Positions 50,122 to 60,773 of a stretch of DNA of 64,000 nt are shown here, one piece after another. The position numbers and the translations under genes were made by a program. The stretch spans positions 62,001 through 126,000 of the forward strand of contig NZ_JARWSK010000006.1 of NCBI RefSeq assembly GCF_031081985.1, given 5' to 3'. A model generated the notes under the pieces. It saw nothing but the letters and a program-made list of their open reading frames with translations. It was not told where the DNA came from and searched no databases. The stretch comes from Komagataeibacter xylinus (GTDB lineage: Bacteria > Pseudomonadota > Alphaproteobacteria > Acetobacterales > Acetobacteraceae). The stretch's first letter is position 1. Every line of letters starts with the position of its first letter.

Positions 50122-52056
50122 ATGCTGTCTTTTCTGTATCGCGTGTTTGTCGATTCATGGGTGGGGCGTATCGTCGCCGGGCTGTTCTTCCTGGCCTTCA
50201 TCGGTTTTGGCGTGGGCGACGTGCTGCTCAATATCGGCACCGAGCGCGCCGACGTGGCCGCCCGCGTGGGCAACCGCCCCATACTGGTGCAGACCTACCA
50301 GACCGCGTTGCAGACCGAGATGCCGCAGGTGGCGCAGTCCATGCACCTTGCCGACCCCTCGCAAATTCCCGCCGCCACGCGTGAGCAGGTGGCCCAGCAG
50401 GTGCTCGGCCGCCTCATGCTGCAGGCCGAGATTGCAGAGGCTGCGGACCGTCACGGCCTGATCGTGCCCGATTCCGTGGTGCGCGACGAAATCTTCTCCA
50501 TCCCTGCCTTCAAGGGGCGCGATGGCCAGTTCGACCGCGCCCTGTTCAATGACCGCCTGCGCCGCAGCGGCATGACCGAGGGCCGCCTGATCGAGCTGGT
50601 GCAGCAGGAGCAGGCCTCGCGCGTGCTGCTGCAGCCGATTCGTGATGGCGTGACCGCCCCTGATGTAATGGTGCGCCGCATATTCGATTTCGAGGCCCAG
50701 ACCCGCACCATCGACCTCGTGCGCGTGCCCTTTGACGCGCAGAACGTGATCGCCACCCCCACCGCAGCCCAGCTTGCCCGCTACCAGGCGAACCACCCGT
50801 GGGAATTTACCGTGCCGGAATACCGCCATGCCCGCATCGTGGTGCTGTCGGCCGATACGATCGGCCAGCGGCTGGATATTACCGATGCCGACCTGCACCA
50901 GGCCTACGAGGCGCAGGCCCAGACCTTCAACCAGCCCGAGCGGCGCAGCGTGCAGATCGTGACCGTGCCGACCGAGGACCGTGCAAAGGCGCTCGCCGCG
51001 CAGTGGACGGATGGCGGCGCGTGGGCCAGCGTGCAGAAAAACGCGGGCAAGGATGCGGCGGCGGTGGAGCTGCCGGGCATCAAGGTGGGCGACGTGCCCT
51101 CGGCCGATCTGGGCAGGCAGATCTTCGCAGCCCCCGCCAATGCAACGCAGGGGCCGATCAAGAGCGAGGGGGGCTGGGTCGTCTTTCGTGTGACAGCCAT
51201 CAATGCCGCCCATTCCACGCCCTTTGATGAGGTGAAGCAGGCCCTGCACGACAAGCTGGCGCATGATCGCGCCCAGGCGCTGCTGGCCGACCGCGTGAAG
51301 AAGCTGCAGGATGCGATTGCAGGCGGCGGGCTTGACGCCATTCCCACCGATCTCGCCGCTACCGCCGTCTCGGGTGACCTGGACGCGCAGGGCCTGACGC
51401 ATGAGGGCACGCCCGCGCCCATTCCCGGCAGCGATGCCGCCCGGCAGGCCATTATCGCGCGCGTGTTCTCGCAGGCCAAAGGGGCGAACCCCGAACTGGT
51501 GCAGGGGCCGGATGGCGTGTGGTACGCCGTTGCGGTTGATGGTGTGACCCCGGGTCATGTGCAGACCCTGGCCGAGGCCGGGCCGAAGGTTGCCACCGCG
51601 TGGCAGGCGGCGGCCCGTCGCCACATGGCCGACGAGCAGGCCACCGCCTATTACACGCAGGCGGCAGCGCAGGGCGGGCTTGGCCATGTCAGCCCCGCCA
51701 TTGCCGGGCTTGAGCACAGCCAGCCGATCTCGCCCATGCAGCCCGCGCCCGAAATCCCGCGTGAGGTGGCGGCCCTGATCTTCCGCCTGTCGCAGCCGGG
51801 GCAGAGTGTCATGACGCAGGCAGGCGATGCGTACGTCGTGGCCACGCTCACCACCATCAACCACCCCGACCCCGCCACCCAGAAAAACCTGTATGACCGG
51901 GTGCGCGCCGGGCTGGGCCAGTCGATGGGCGATGATATTGAAATGAGCTATGGCGCGGCCCTTGAAGGCATCGTCAAGCCCAAGCCAAATAACAGTGCCA
52001 TTCAGGCGGTGATGGCGGAAGTGACTGGCCAGCAGAAGGCGGGAGCAGCACAGTGA
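50122..52056 (+). CDS. ppiD: Periplasmic folding factor PpiD (SurA-like, PPIase fold)
   Basis: 644 aa. A single N-terminal span (about 13-35, WVGRIVAGLFFLAFIGFGVG) anchors a large periplasmic part. SurA-N-like helices run from about 40 to 190 (QVLGRLMLQAEIAEAADRHG). A parvulin-like segment lies near 240-370 and a second helical part reaches the end. PpiD acts as a chaperone at the SecYEG exit. Its stop overlaps the GTG start of trpE; this linkage is common in Alphaproteobacteria but without functional link. Confidence 0.9.
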   Translation: MLSFLYRVFVDSWVGRIVAGLFFLAFIGFGVGDVLLNIGTERADVAARVGNRPILVQTYQTALQTEMPQVAQSMHLADPSQIPAATREQVAQQVLGRLMLQAEIAEAADRHGLIVPDSVVRDEIFSIPAFKGRDGQFDRALFNDRLRRSGMTEGRLIELVQQEQASRVLLQPIRDGVTAPDVMVRRIFDFEAQTRTIDLVRVPFDAQNVIATPTAAQLARYQANHPWEFTVPEYRHARIVVLSADTIGQRLDITDADLHQAYEAQAQTFNQPERRSVQIVTVPTEDRAKALAAQWTDGGAWASVQKNAGKDAAAVELPGIKVGDVPSADLGRQIFAAPANATQGPIKSEGGWVVFRVTAINAAHSTPFDEVKQALHDKLAHDRAQALLADRVKKLQDAIAGGGLDAIPTDLAATAVSGDLDAQGLTHEGTPAPIPGSDAARQAIIARVFSQAKGANPELVQGPDGVWYAVAVDGVTPGHVQTLAEAGPKVATAWQAAARRHMADEQATAYYTQAAAQGGLGHVSPAIAGLEHSQPISPMQPAPEIPREVAALIFRLSQPGQSVMTQAGDAYVVATLTTINHPDPATQKNLYDRVRAGLGQSMGDDIEMSYGAALEGIVKPKPNNSAIQAVMAEVTGQQKAGAAQ

Positions 52057-53618
52057 GCGTACAGACGGCAGGCCCCGGGGCCTCTCTTGACCACGAAGGG
52101 CGCGACGCGGCGCTGGCCCGACTGCGGGCAGGGCAGGCCGGTGTGGCGTGGCGTATCGAGCCTGCCGACCTGCTCACGCCGGTCGCGGCCTTCCTGCGGC
52201 TGGCAAAGCTGGCGCGCAGCCATGGCGGCGGCAATGGTGGGCATAACGCCTTCCTGCTTGAAAGCGTCGAGGGGGGGACTTCGCGCGGGCGCTACTCGGT
52301 CATTGGCCTGCTGCCCGACCTGATCTGGCGCTGCCATGATGGCCGGGCCAGCATATGCCACGACCCGGCAGCGCCCAGCCATGTCTTCACGCCCGAGGCC
52401 GAGGCCCCGCTGGTCTCGCTGCGGCGCATCCTGCATGAAAGCCGCATCGACCTGCCCGAGGGTCTGCCTCCCATGACCGGCGGCGTGTTCGGTTACCTTG
52501 GCTATGACATGGTGCGCCAGGTCGAGCACCTGCCTGACATGCCCGCCGATGACCTGAACCTGCCCGAAGGCATCCTGATCCGCCCCGGCCTGTTCGCCAT
52601 ATTCGACACCGTGCGCGATGAACTGCTGCTGGCAAGCCCGCTGCGCCCCCGGCCCGGTGTTGCGCCCGAGACCATATGGGACGAGGGGCAGGCCCGGCTG
52701 CAACAGGCCCGCGCGGCGCTCTCCACCCCGGTGGAGCTGCCTGATGCGCCCGCGGGCGAGATCGAGGCGCCGGTGCCGCAATCCACGCTGTCGCGTGAGG
52801 CGTTCTGCGATATCGTGCGCAGGTTGCAAGACTACATCGCGGCGGGCGATGCGTTCCAGATCGTGCCGAGCCAGCGCTTCAGCGCGGCCTTCACGCTGCC
52901 GCCCTTTGCGCTGTACCGCGCGCTGCGGCGCATCAATCCGGCACCTTTCCTGTTCTATCTCGACCTTGACGGGTTCAGCCTTGTCGGTTCCTCCCCCGAG
53001 ATCCTGGTGCGCCTGCGCGAGGGCACGATGACCGTGCGCCCGCTGGCTGGCACCCGCCCGCGTGGCCACACCACGGCGGAGGATCTGGCGCTGGAAGAGG
53101 ACCTGCTTGCCGACCCCAAGGAGCGCGCCGAGCACCTGATGCTGATCGACCTCGGCCGCAACGATGTGGGTCGGGTGTGCGAACTTGGCTCGGTCAAGGT
53201 GACCGAGCAGTTCGTGATCGAACGCTTCAGCCATGTCATGCACATCTCGTCCAACGTGGAAGGCAGGCTGCGGCCGGGGCTCGAGGCGCTTGATGCCCTG
53301 ATGGCGGGCTTCCCCGCTGGCACGCTGACGGGCGCCCCCAAGATCCGTGCCATGCAGATCATTGACGAGGTGGAGCCCACCCGCCGCGCCACCTATGCCG
53401 GGTGCATCGGCTATTTTGGCCCCGATGGCGACATGGATACCTGCATCGGCCTGCGCATGGCGGTGGTCAAGGACGGGCGGATGTACGTGCAGGCGGGCTG
53501 CGGCGTGGTGGCCGACAGCGTGCCCGAGGCGGAATACGAGGAAACGCGCCAGAAAGCCCGCGCCCTGTTTCGCGCGGCGGAGGAAGCTGTGCGTTTTGCT
53601 ACGGATGACGGCGCATAA
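52053..53618 (+). CDS. trpE: Anthranilate synthase component I
   Basis: 521 aa with a GTG start at 52053, overlapping the ppiD stop by 4 bp. It converts chorismate to anthranilate with ammonia supplied by TrpG. Signatures: FLLESVEGG near residue 65 (the tryptophan feedback site region), IQIVPSQRF-type block [39 protein letters not shown], and [15 protein letters not shown]. It is separated from trpG by 101 bp. Confidence 0.97.
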   Translation: MSVQTAGPGASLDHEGRDAALARLRAGQAGVAWRIEPADLLTPVAAFLRLAKLARSHGGGNGGHNAFLLESVEGGTSRGRYSVIGLLPDLIWRCHDGRASICHDPAAPSHVFTPEAEAPLVSLRRILHESRIDLPEGLPPMTGGVFGYLGYDMVRQVEHLPDMPADDLNLPEGILIRPGLFAIFDTVRDELLLASPLRPRPGVAPETIWDEGQARLQQARAALSTPVELPDAPAGEIEAPVPQSTLSREAFCDIVRRLQDYIAAGDAFQIVPSQRFSAAFTLPPFALYRALRRINPAPFLFYLDLDGFSLVGSSPEILVRLREGTMTVRPLAGTRPRGHTTAEDLALEEDLLADPKERAEHLMLIDLGRNDVGRVCELGSVKVTEQFVIERFSHVMHISSNVEGRLRPGLEALDALMAGFPAGTLTGAPKIRAMQIIDEVEPTRRATYAGCIGYFGPDGDMDTCIGLRMAVVKDGRMYVQAGCGVVADSVPEAEYEETRQKARALFRAAEEAVRFATDDGA

Positions 53619-53719
53619 GGCGATTTGATAGCGGCGGCGTACATGATAGGATGCGCCCAGACATGCCGGGGCAGGCCGCAGGGTTTGACCCGGCCCAGCG
53701 GAAAAGCCATGATACGCCC

Positions 53720-54316
53720 ATGATCCTCCTGATCGACAATTATGACAGTTTCACGTTCAATCTCGTCCATTACCTCGGTGACCTGGGCGAGAGATGCGAT
53801 GTGTACCGTAACGATGCCATCAGCGTGGAAGAGGCGCTTGCGCTCAGGCCTGAGGCCATTGTCATCTCGCCCGGTCCCTGTTCGCCCAACGAGGCCGGGA
53901 TCTGCTGCGACCTGATTGCCGCCGCCGCGGGCAGGGTGCCGGTCTTTGGCGTCTGCCTTGGCCACCAGGCCATTGGTCAGGTCTTTGGCGGCAAGGTGGT
54001 CCGGTCACCCGTGCCCATGCATGGCAAGGTCTCGCCGGTCTATCATGACGGCACCGATATTTTCACCGGCCTGCCGGACCCCTTCAACGCCACCCGCTAC
54101 CACAGCCTGACGGTCGACCCCGACAGTCTGCCCGATACGCTCGTCGCCACCGCCCATACCTCCGATGGCGTGATCATGGGCCTGCGCCACGCCAGCCTGC
54201 CGATCTTTGGCGTGCAGTTCCACCCCGAGAGCATCGCTTCGGAATATGGCCACGAGATCATGGCCAATTTCCTGTCCATCGCGCGGGGCGAGAACACACC
54301 GCGCAAGGCCGCCTGA
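53720..54316 (+). CDS. trpG: Anthranilate synthase component II (glutamine amidotransferase)
   Basis: 198 aa from ATG 53720 ([20 protein letters not shown]). Catalytic Cys79 in GVCLGHQ, and the His-Glu pair in [24 protein letters not shown] is the oxyanion strand. It releases ammonia from glutamine for TrpE and may also serve aminodeoxychorismate synthase. A frame from 53651 adds 23 residues without similarity. The next gene, trpD, starts 6 bp later. Confidence 0.96.
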   Translation: MILLIDNYDSFTFNLVHYLGDLGERCDVYRNDAISVEEALALRPEAIVISPGPCSPNEAGICCDLIAAAAGRVPVFGVCLGHQAIGQVFGGKVVRSPVPMHGKVSPVYHDGTDIFTGLPDPFNATRYHSLTVDPDSLPDTLVATAHTSDGVIMGLRHASLPIFGVQFHPESIASEYGHEIMANFLSIARGENTPRKAA

Positions 54317-54322
54317 GCGGGC

Positions 54323-55657
54323 ATGGGCGGCATGACGGATACGCCCCCCACAGCGAAGGCCGCGTTCGGGGATATCGTGCAGCGTATCGTGGGGCCGGGC
54401 CATGTGCCGACGGAGGTGGCGCGGGCCGGACTTGATCAGATCACGAACGGCAATGTGGACGAGATCCCGGCCATCGCGTTTCTGACCGCGTTGCGCATGC
54501 GCGACCTGATAAGCGCCGACCCCGTGGAACTGGAAGGCGTGATGCGGCAGCGGCCGGCCGATCCATCACCATGCTCCGCCAGGTTCCGCACTATTCTTGA
54601 TACCGTGCTTGACGGCGACAGACTCATGCCCGACATGGCGCGTGAAGCCTTTGGCCTGATCATGGACGGCGCGGTGGGCGAGGGCATGCTGGCCGCCTTC
54701 CTGACCGCGCTGCACATGCGTGGCGAAAGCGTGGGCGAGCTGGAAGCCGCCGTGCAGGCCATGCGCGCGCGCATGCTGGCCGTGCCGGACATGCCTGTAG
54801 GCGCGATCGATGTATGCGGCACCGGCGGCGACGGGCTGGGCACGCTCAATGTCTCGACCGCCGTGGCCTTCGTGCTTGCAGCGCTTGGGGTGCCGGTGGT
54901 CAAGCATGGCAACCGCGCCCTGTCATCGCGCTCGGGTGCGACCGACGTGCTGCTGGAACTTGGCGTGCCGATGCCCGTTGAGGCTAGGCCGATCGGGCAG
55001 ATGGTGGCGGCGCATAACGTGACGTTTCTGGCCGCAACCAGCCACCATCCCGCCATGCGGCATGTGGGGGCCGTGCGTCGCGCGCTGGGGTTTCGCACCA
55101 TTTTCAACCTTGTCGGCCCGCTTTCCAACCCCGCCGGGGTCAGGCGGCAGCTCGTGGGCGTGTTCGCGCCGCAATGGCTTGACGTGATGGCGCGCACGCT
55201 CCGCGCCCTGGGCTCCGAGCGGGTCTGGGCAGTAAGTGGGGATTGCGGGCAGGGGCGCTTTATTGATGAACTGACCCTTGCCGGCCCCACCCAGGCCTGC
55301 GTGCTGGAAGATGGCCAGATCCACAGCCTGACCATCATGCCCGAAAAGACCGGCCTGCAACCTGCTCCCATCGCGGCCATTGCAGGCGGCGCGCCTGCCC
55401 ATAATGCCGCTGCCCTGCGCGCGCTGGCGGCGGGCGGACAGGGCGCCTACCGTGATACCGTGCTGCTCAATGCAGCGGTGGCATTGCATGTGGCGGGGCG
55501 AGGGGACAATATCATGCACGGTGGCGTGATTGACTATGCCGCCCTGCACGAGAACATCCGCCAGGCTGCGGGTGTGCTCGACAATGGCGCGGTCGCGGCC
55601 GTGCTGGAGGGTGTCCGGCAGTTCCGGGCAGACGGGCCAAACAGAGTAACAGGGTAA
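54323..55657 (+). CDS. trpD: Anthranilate phosphoribosyltransferase with duplicated helical N-domain
   Basis: 444 aa, about 100 residues longer than usual TrpD (340-350). The catalytic part is normal: CGTGGDGLGTLNVST (165-179), KHGNRALSSRSGATD and GPLSNPAGVRRQLVGVF. It joins anthranilate and PRPP. The helical N-domain appears twice: residues 15-74 (FGDIVQRIV...FLTALRMR...ELEGVM) and 88-147 (FRTILDTVL...FLTALHMR...ELEAAV). The second is in the standard place; the first is extra. Start choice between ATG 54323 and 54332 is open. Confidence 0.93.
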   Translation: MGGMTDTPPTAKAAFGDIVQRIVGPGHVPTEVARAGLDQITNGNVDEIPAIAFLTALRMRDLISADPVELEGVMRQRPADPSPCSARFRTILDTVLDGDRLMPDMAREAFGLIMDGAVGEGMLAAFLTALHMRGESVGELEAAVQAMRARMLAVPDMPVGAIDVCGTGGDGLGTLNVSTAVAFVLAALGVPVVKHGNRALSSRSGATDVLLELGVPMPVEARPIGQMVAAHNVTFLAATSHHPAMRHVGAVRRALGFRTIFNLVGPLSNPAGVRRQLVGVFAPQWLDVMARTLRALGSERVWAVSGDCGQGRFIDELTLAGPTQACVLEDGQIHSLTIMPEKTGLQPAPIAAIAGGAPAHNAAALRALAAGGQGAYRDTVLLNAAVALHVAGRGDNIMHGGVIDYAALHENIRQAAGVLDNGAVAAVLEGVRQFRADGPNRVTG

Positions 55658-55660
55658 AAC

Positions 55661-56569
55661 ATGAACGACACGCCAATGACCTCCCCCCAGACAGGCAGTG
55701 TCCAGCCCGTGGATGTGGACAGCATTCCCGATGTTCTGGAACGTATCTGTGCACGGACCCGGGTGGACGTGGCGCAGCGTGCCAAGGTCATGCCGCTGAA
55801 GGAAATCACTGCCCGGGCTCGTGAGGTGAACACGCCCCCGCGCGGCTTTGGCCAGGCGCTGAAGCAGAAGACCGCCGACCACCAGATCGGCCTGATCGCG
55901 GAAATCAAGAAGGCATCGCCTTCCGCCGGTATCCTGCGCCCCGACTATGAGCCGACCGTCATTGCCGAAGCCTACGAGGCGGCGGGGGCTGCGTGCATTT
56001 CCGTGTTGACCGAGGGCTCATGCTTCCATGGCAGCGCCGAGGACCTGACCCGCGTGCGCGAGGCGTGCAAACTGCCCATCCTGCGCAAGGACTTCATCAT
56101 CGACCCGTGGCAGGTGCATGAAAGCCGCCTGATGGGCGCTGACTGCATCCTGCTCATCATGGCCATCCTGACCGATGCCGAAGCCGCCGAGCTGCTCGAC
56201 ATCGCCCGTGGCCTCGATATGGATGTGCTCGTTGAAGTGCATGATGAAGGCGAACTCAACCGCGCGCTGGCCCTCGATACCTCGCTGATCGGCATCAACA
56301 ACCGCAACCTCAAGACCCTCCAGACCGATATCGAGACCACCTGCCGCCTCGCCCCCCTGGTGCCGCCCGACCGGATCATCGTGTCAGAAAGCGGCATCCG
56401 CACGCATGCGGATGTGATGAAGCTCAACGCCGTGGGCGCATCGGGCTTCCTGGTGGGCGAGAGCCTGCTGCGTCATGAGGATGTGGGGGCCGCCGTGCAT
56501 GCCCTGCTCGGCACCACCGCCCCGGCCAGCCCGGATGCGGCAGCCCCACCGGCCGAGAGCACGCCATGA
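55661..56569 (+). CDS. trpC: Indole-3-glycerol-phosphate synthase
   Basis: 302 aa, single-function TrpC (no TrpF fusion). Signatures: [18 protein letters not shown] (catalytic Lys region), [35 protein letters not shown] and IVSESGI. It closes the indole ring from the anthranilate ribulotide. The first 25 and last 25 residues are Pro/Ala-rich extensions. It follows trpD by 3 bp and overlaps moaC. Confidence 0.97.
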   Translation: MNDTPMTSPQTGSVQPVDVDSIPDVLERICARTRVDVAQRAKVMPLKEITARAREVNTPPRGFGQALKQKTADHQIGLIAEIKKASPSAGILRPDYEPTVIAEAYEAAGAACISVLTEGSCFHGSAEDLTRVREACKLPILRKDFIIDPWQVHESRLMGADCILLIMAILTDAEAAELLDIARGLDMDVLVEVHDEGELNRALALDTSLIGINNRNLKTLQTDIETTCRLAPLVPPDRIIVSESGIRTHADVMKLNAVGASGFLVGESLLRHEDVGAAVHALLGTTAPASPDAAAPPAESTP

Positions 56570-57057
56570 CCGCACCCCGCCTGTCACACCTCGATGCGGC
56601 GGGGCACGCGGTCATGGTCGATGTCTCGGCCAAGCCTGACACGCGGCGCGAGGCCGTGGCGCATGGCCATATAAAAATGCGCGCTGAAACGCTGGGCCTG
56701 ATCCTGGCCGGGGCCATGCCCAAGGGCGATGTGCTGGCCACGGCGCGCATCGCGGGCATCATGGCGGCCAAGAAAACGGCGGAACTGATCCCGCTGTGCC
56801 ACCCGCTGGCCATTGCCTCCGTCAAGGTGGAACTTGTGCCAGACAGGGCAGGCGAGGGGATCGACATTACCGCGCGCGTGCGCACCACGGGGCCGACCGG
56901 GGTGGAGATGGAGGCGCTGACGGCGGCCTCCGTCGCGGCGTTGACCTTATATGACATGTGCAAGGCCGTGGAGCGCGACATGGAAATTGGTCAGATCCAT
57001 GTGATCCATAAATCCGGCGGCGCGTCTGGCACTTATGACCGTGCATCAGGTTCCTGA
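56566..57057 (+). CDS. moaC: Cyclic pyranopterin monophosphate synthase
   Basis: 163 aa. It acts in molybdenum cofactor synthesis, after MoaA. Signatures: [49 protein letters not shown] and YDMCKAVE. The ATG overlaps the trpC stop (ATGA). Linking moaC to trpC is common in Alphaproteobacteria. No other mo-co gene lies in the window. Confidence 0.97.
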   Translation: MTAPRLSHLDAAGHAVMVDVSAKPDTRREAVAHGHIKMRAETLGLILAGAMPKGDVLATARIAGIMAAKKTAELIPLCHPLAIASVKVELVPDRAGEGIDITARVRTTGPTGVEMEALTAASVAALTLYDMCKAVERDMEIGQIHVIHKSGGASGTYDRASGS

Positions 57058-57141
57058 TGGCACCGACAACACCCTGCAATCGCAACGGCTGCCCTACCCT
57101 GCGCGGGTGGCGGCACGGGCACCATGAACCAAGGACGTTCG

Positions 57142-58152
57142 ATGAGTAACGAGACCGATCCCGGCCTGGGGGGCGGGCATAACAGCCGCGCCATGACCGA
57201 AGCCGACCTGAAGCATGCCTATTACCAGATGGTGCTGATCCGCCGCTTCGAGGAGCGTTCGGGCCAGCTTTATGGCATGGGGCTGATTGGCGGGTTCTGC
57301 CACCTGTATATCGGGCAGGAAGCCGTTGTGGTCGGAATCCAGATGGAACTCAAGCAGGGCGACAAGATCATCACCTCCTATCGCGATCATGGCCAGATGC
57401 TCGCCGCAGGCATGGACCCGCGCGGGGTTATGGCTGAACTGACCGGACGTGAAGGAGGCTACTCCCACGGCAAGGGGGGGTCGATGCACATGTTCTCGAG
57501 CGAGAAACATTTCTATGGTGGCCACGGCATCGTGGGCGCGCAGGTCTCGCTGGGCATCGGGCTGGCATTCGCCAACAAGTATCGCGGCACGGACGAGGTC
57601 TCGGTCACGTATTACGGCGAGGGCGCCTCCAACCAGGGCCAGGTTTACGAGAGCTTCAACCTCGCCGCCCTGCACAAGCTGCCCTGCCTGTTCGTGCTGG
57701 AAAACAACCGCTACGGCATGGGCACCAGCGTGGAGAGGGCCTCGGCCTCGAAGGCGCTGTGGCGCAATGGCGAGCCGTGGGGCATTCCCGGCATGTATGT
57801 CGATGGCATGGACGTGCAGGCCGTGCGCGCGGCAGCAGCCGAGGCCGTGGCCCATTGCCGTGCGGGCAAGGGCCCGGTGCTGCTCGAGGTCGATACCTAT
57901 CGCTATCGTGGTCATTCCATGTCCGACCCGGCAAAATACCGCCAGCGCTCGGAAGTGGATGAGATCCGCAAGACCCAGGACCCCATCGACCGCGTGCGCC
58001 GCGAACTGCTGGCCATGGGCGTTGAAGAAAACGAACTGAAAGCCATGGACGAACAGGTCAAGGCGGTCGTGACCGATGCGGCGGCGTTTGCCCAGACCAG
58101 TCCCGAGCCCGACCCCTCGGAGCTGTGGACGGACATACTGGTGGAAAGCTGA
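57142..58152 (+). CDS. pdhA: Pyruvate dehydrogenase E1 component, alpha subunit
   Basis: 336 aa from ATG 57142 ([10 protein letters not shown]), with AAGGACG as ribosome site; ATG 57124 is less likely. The thiamine diphosphate signature starts [19 protein letters not shown] and continues to [25 protein letters not shown] is the phosphorylation-loop equivalent. With PdhB it decarboxylates pyruvate and passes the acetyl group to lipoate. The operon order is pdhA-pdhB-pdhC-lpd. Confidence 0.97.
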   Translation: MSNETDPGLGGGHNSRAMTEADLKHAYYQMVLIRRFEERSGQLYGMGLIGGFCHLYIGQEAVVVGIQMELKQGDKIITSYRDHGQMLAAGMDPRGVMAELTGREGGYSHGKGGSMHMFSSEKHFYGGHGIVGAQVSLGIGLAFANKYRGTDEVSVTYYGEGASNQGQVYESFNLAALHKLPCLFVLENNRYGMGTSVERASASKALWRNGEPWGIPGMYVDGMDVQAVRAAAAEAVAHCRAGKGPVLLEVDTYRYRGHSMSDPAKYRQRSEVDEIRKTQDPIDRVRRELLAMGVEENELKAMDEQVKAVVTDAAAFAQTSPEPDPSELWTDILVES

Positions 58153-58159
58153 TCTAGAG

Positions 58160-59515
58160 ATGGCAACAGAAATACTCATGCCCGCCCTTTCTCCGACCAT
58201 GAAGGAGGGGAAGGTGGCCCGCTGGCTGCGCAAGCCCGGTGACGCGATTGCCGCAGGCGACGTGATTGCCGAGATCGAGACCGACAAGGCCACGATGGAA
58301 GTCGAGGCCGTGGACGAAGGGACGCTTGGCCAGATCCTGGTGCCCGAAGGCACCGAGAACGTGGCGGTCAACACGCCCATCGCCGTTCTGCTGGCCCAAG
58401 GCGAGGATGCATCCGCCATGCCGGCGGCAGTCCCCACGGCGGCGGCAAGGCCTGCGGCGGCCCAGCCCTCGTGCGTGCCCTCCGTCGCCCCGCCAACAGC
58501 CGCTCCTGTCGCCCCGCAGCCCGAAAAGGACTGGGGCGAGACCGCCGAGATTACCGTGCGCGAAGCGCTGCGTGACGCCATGGCCGCCGAACTTGCGCGT
58601 GATGAGGACGTGTTCCTGATCGGTGAGGAAGTGGCCCAGTACCAGGGGGCCTACAAGGTCTCGCAGGGGCTGCTCGACCAGTTTGGCGAGAAGCGGGTGA
58701 TCGACACGCCCATTACCGAGCAGGGCTTCACCGGCATGGCCATTGGCGCGGCCCTGACCGGGCTCAAGCCGATTGTCGAGTTCATGACCATGAACTTCGC
58801 CATGCAGGCCATTGACCAGATCATCAACTCGGCGGCCAAGACGCGCTACATGTCGGGCGGGCAGATGTCGTGCCCCATCGTGTTCCGTGGCCCCAATGGC
58901 GCGGCGGCCCGCGTGGGGGCCCAGCATTCGCAGTGCTATGCAAGCTGGTACGGCCATGTGCCGGGGCTGAAGGTGGTCGCACCCTGGTCGGCGGCGGATG
59001 CCAAGGGCCTGCTGCGCGCGGCCATCCGCGACCCCAACCCGGTCGTGTTCCTTGAAAACGAGATCCTGTACGGCCAGCGCTTTCCCTGCCCGGTGGATGA
59101 GGACTTCATCCTGCCCATCGGCAAGGCCAAGGTGGAGCGCGAGGGGCGTGACGTGACCATCGTCACCTTCTCCATCATGGTGGGCGTGGCCCTTGAGGCG
59201 GCGGCAAAACTGGCCGAGCAGGGCATCGAGGCGGAGGTGATCAACCTGCGCACCATCCGCCCGCTCGATACCCAGACCGTGGTGGACAGCGTGAAGAAGA
59301 CCAGCCGCCTCGTTACGGTGGAAGAAGGCTGGCCGTTTGCAGGCATCGGCGCGGAAGTGGCCATGCAGGTGATCGAGCATGCGTTCGACTACCTCGACGC
59401 CCCACCGGTGCGCGTGGCGGGGGCTGACGTGCCCATGCCGTTCGCCGCCAACCTTGAAAAGCTGGCCCTGCCCAATACGGACTGGATCATCAATGCCGTC
59501 CGGCAGGTTGTGTGA
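58160..59515 (+). CDS. pdhB: Pyruvate dehydrogenase E1 beta subunit with N-terminal lipoyl domain
   Basis: 451 aa from ATG 58160. Residues 1-80 are a complete lipoyl domain with Lys43 in ETDKATMEV. An Ala/Pro linker (90-120) leads to the E1 beta core: [40 protein letters not shown] and [19 protein letters not shown]. Such lipoylated E1 beta subunits are known in Alphaproteobacteria such as Zymomonas and Sinorhizobium. The start is 7 bp after pdhA. Confidence 0.96.
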   Translation: MATEILMPALSPTMKEGKVARWLRKPGDAIAAGDVIAEIETDKATMEVEAVDEGTLGQILVPEGTENVAVNTPIAVLLAQGEDASAMPAAVPTAAARPAAAQPSCVPSVAPPTAAPVAPQPEKDWGETAEITVREALRDAMAAELARDEDVFLIGEEVAQYQGAYKVSQGLLDQFGEKRVIDTPITEQGFTGMAIGAALTGLKPIVEFMTMNFAMQAIDQIINSAAKTRYMSGGQMSCPIVFRGPNGAAARVGAQHSQCYASWYGHVPGLKVVAPWSAADAKGLLRAAIRDPNPVVFLENEILYGQRFPCPVDEDFILPIGKAKVEREGRDVTIVTFSIMVGVALEAAAKLAEQGIEAEVINLRTIRPLDTQTVVDSVKKTSRLVTVEEGWPFAGIGAEVAMQVIEHAFDYLDAPPVRVAGADVPMPFAANLEKLALPNTDWIINAVRQVV

Positions 59516-59682
59516 GGGGAACGCGCGATGTCCATCAACATCCTGATGCCAGCCCTTTCGCCCACCATGAAGGAAGGCACGCTGGCCCGCTGGCTCAAGG
59601 CGGAGGGCGACACGATTGCCGCAGGCGACGTGATTGCCGAGATCGAGACCGACAAGGCCACGATGGAAGTCGAGGCCGTGGA
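58245..59682 (+). repeat. 70-nt identical tract shared by pdhB and pdhC lipoyl domains
   Basis: The 70 bases at 58245-58314 in pdhB are identical to 59613-59682 in pdhC, including third codon positions, while the flanks differ. The span marks both copies. Confidence 0.9.
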
Positions 59683-60760
59683 TGAAGGCATTCTGGGCCG
59701 CATCCTGATCGAGGGCGGCACGCACGGCATTGCCGTCAACACGCCCATCGCCATTCTGGTGGCGCAGGGGGAAAGCGTGCCGGATGCGCCCGCACCGGCT
59801 GCCCCGGCAGCTTCACCCGCACCCGCGCCATCTGCCCCGGCAGCAGCAAAGCCCGCCGCAGCGGCTCCGGCTGCTGCACCGGCCAAAGGCACGCGCGTGT
59901 TTGCCTCCCCGCTGGCCCGCCGCATTGCAGCGCAGAAGGGCATTGACCTTGCCAGCCTCAAGGGCAGCGGCCCCAACGGGCGCATCGTGCGCCGTGACGT
60001 GGAGCAGGCTGCTGCCGCCCCGGCGCCGAAGGCTGCGACACCTGCGGCTGTGGTGGAAGAAGCGGGCTTCGAGAGCATTCCGCACACCACCATGCGCAAG
60101 GTCATTGCGCGCAGGCTGACGGAATCCAAGTCCACCGTGCCGCATTTCTATGTGGAAATGGACGTGGAGCTTGATGCGCTGCTGGCCCTGCGCAGCCAGA
60201 TGAACGCGGCCTCGCCCGACGAGGGGCCGGGGGCGTACAAGATTTCCGTCAACGACATGCTGGTCAAGGCGGCAGCGGTGACGCTGCGCCGGGTGCCGCA
60301 GGTCAACGTGTCTTTCACCGAGGAGGCCGTGCGGGTCTATGAAGACGTGGACATCTCGGTCGCCGTCTCCATCCCCGATGGGCTGATCACGCCCATCGTG
60401 CGCAAGGCCGACACCAAGAGCCTGCGCCAGATCAGCCTCGAGACACGCGACCTCGTGGCGCGTGCGCGGGCGGGCAAGCTCAAGCCCGAGGAATTCCAGG
60501 GCGGCACCTTCTCCATCTCCAATATGGGGATGTATGGGGTCAAGGCGTTCTCGGCCATTCTCAACCCGCCGCAGGCGGCCATCCTCGCCATTGCGGCAGG
60601 TGAGCGCAGGCCGGTGGTCAAGGGTAACGAGATCACCATCGCCACTGTCATGACTGTCACGCTCTCGGTCGATCACCGTGTGGTGGATGGCGCGCTGGCG
60701 GCGCAGTGGGTATCGGCCTTCCGCAAGGTGGTCGAAAACCCCATGAGCCTTGTGGTCTGA
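59528..60760 (+). CDS. pdhC: Dihydrolipoamide acetyltransferase (E2) of pyruvate dehydrogenase
   Basis: 410 aa. One lipoyl domain (1-80, Lys43), a Pro/Ala linker, the peripheral subunit-binding domain (about 128-165, [20 protein letters not shown]) and the catalytic core with the active site VDHRVVDG (His383, Asp387). It forms the core of the complex and moves acetyl groups to CoA. It follows pdhB by 12 bp and precedes lpd by 13 bp. Confidence 0.97.
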   Translation: MSINILMPALSPTMKEGTLARWLKAEGDTIAAGDVIAEIETDKATMEVEAVDEGILGRILIEGGTHGIAVNTPIAILVAQGESVPDAPAPAAPAASPAPAPSAPAAAKPAAAAPAAAPAKGTRVFASPLARRIAAQKGIDLASLKGSGPNGRIVRRDVEQAAAAPAPKAATPAAVVEEAGFESIPHTTMRKVIARRLTESKSTVPHFYVEMDVELDALLALRSQMNAASPDEGPGAYKISVNDMLVKAAAVTLRRVPQVNVSFTEEAVRVYEDVDISVAVSIPDGLITPIVRKADTKSLRQISLETRDLVARARAGKLKPEEFQGGTFSISNMGMYGVKAFSAILNPPQAAILAIAAGERRPVVKGNEITIATVMTVTLSVDHRVVDGALAAQWVSAFRKVVENPMSLVV

Positions 60761-60773
60761 GGGAGCGCGTTCA

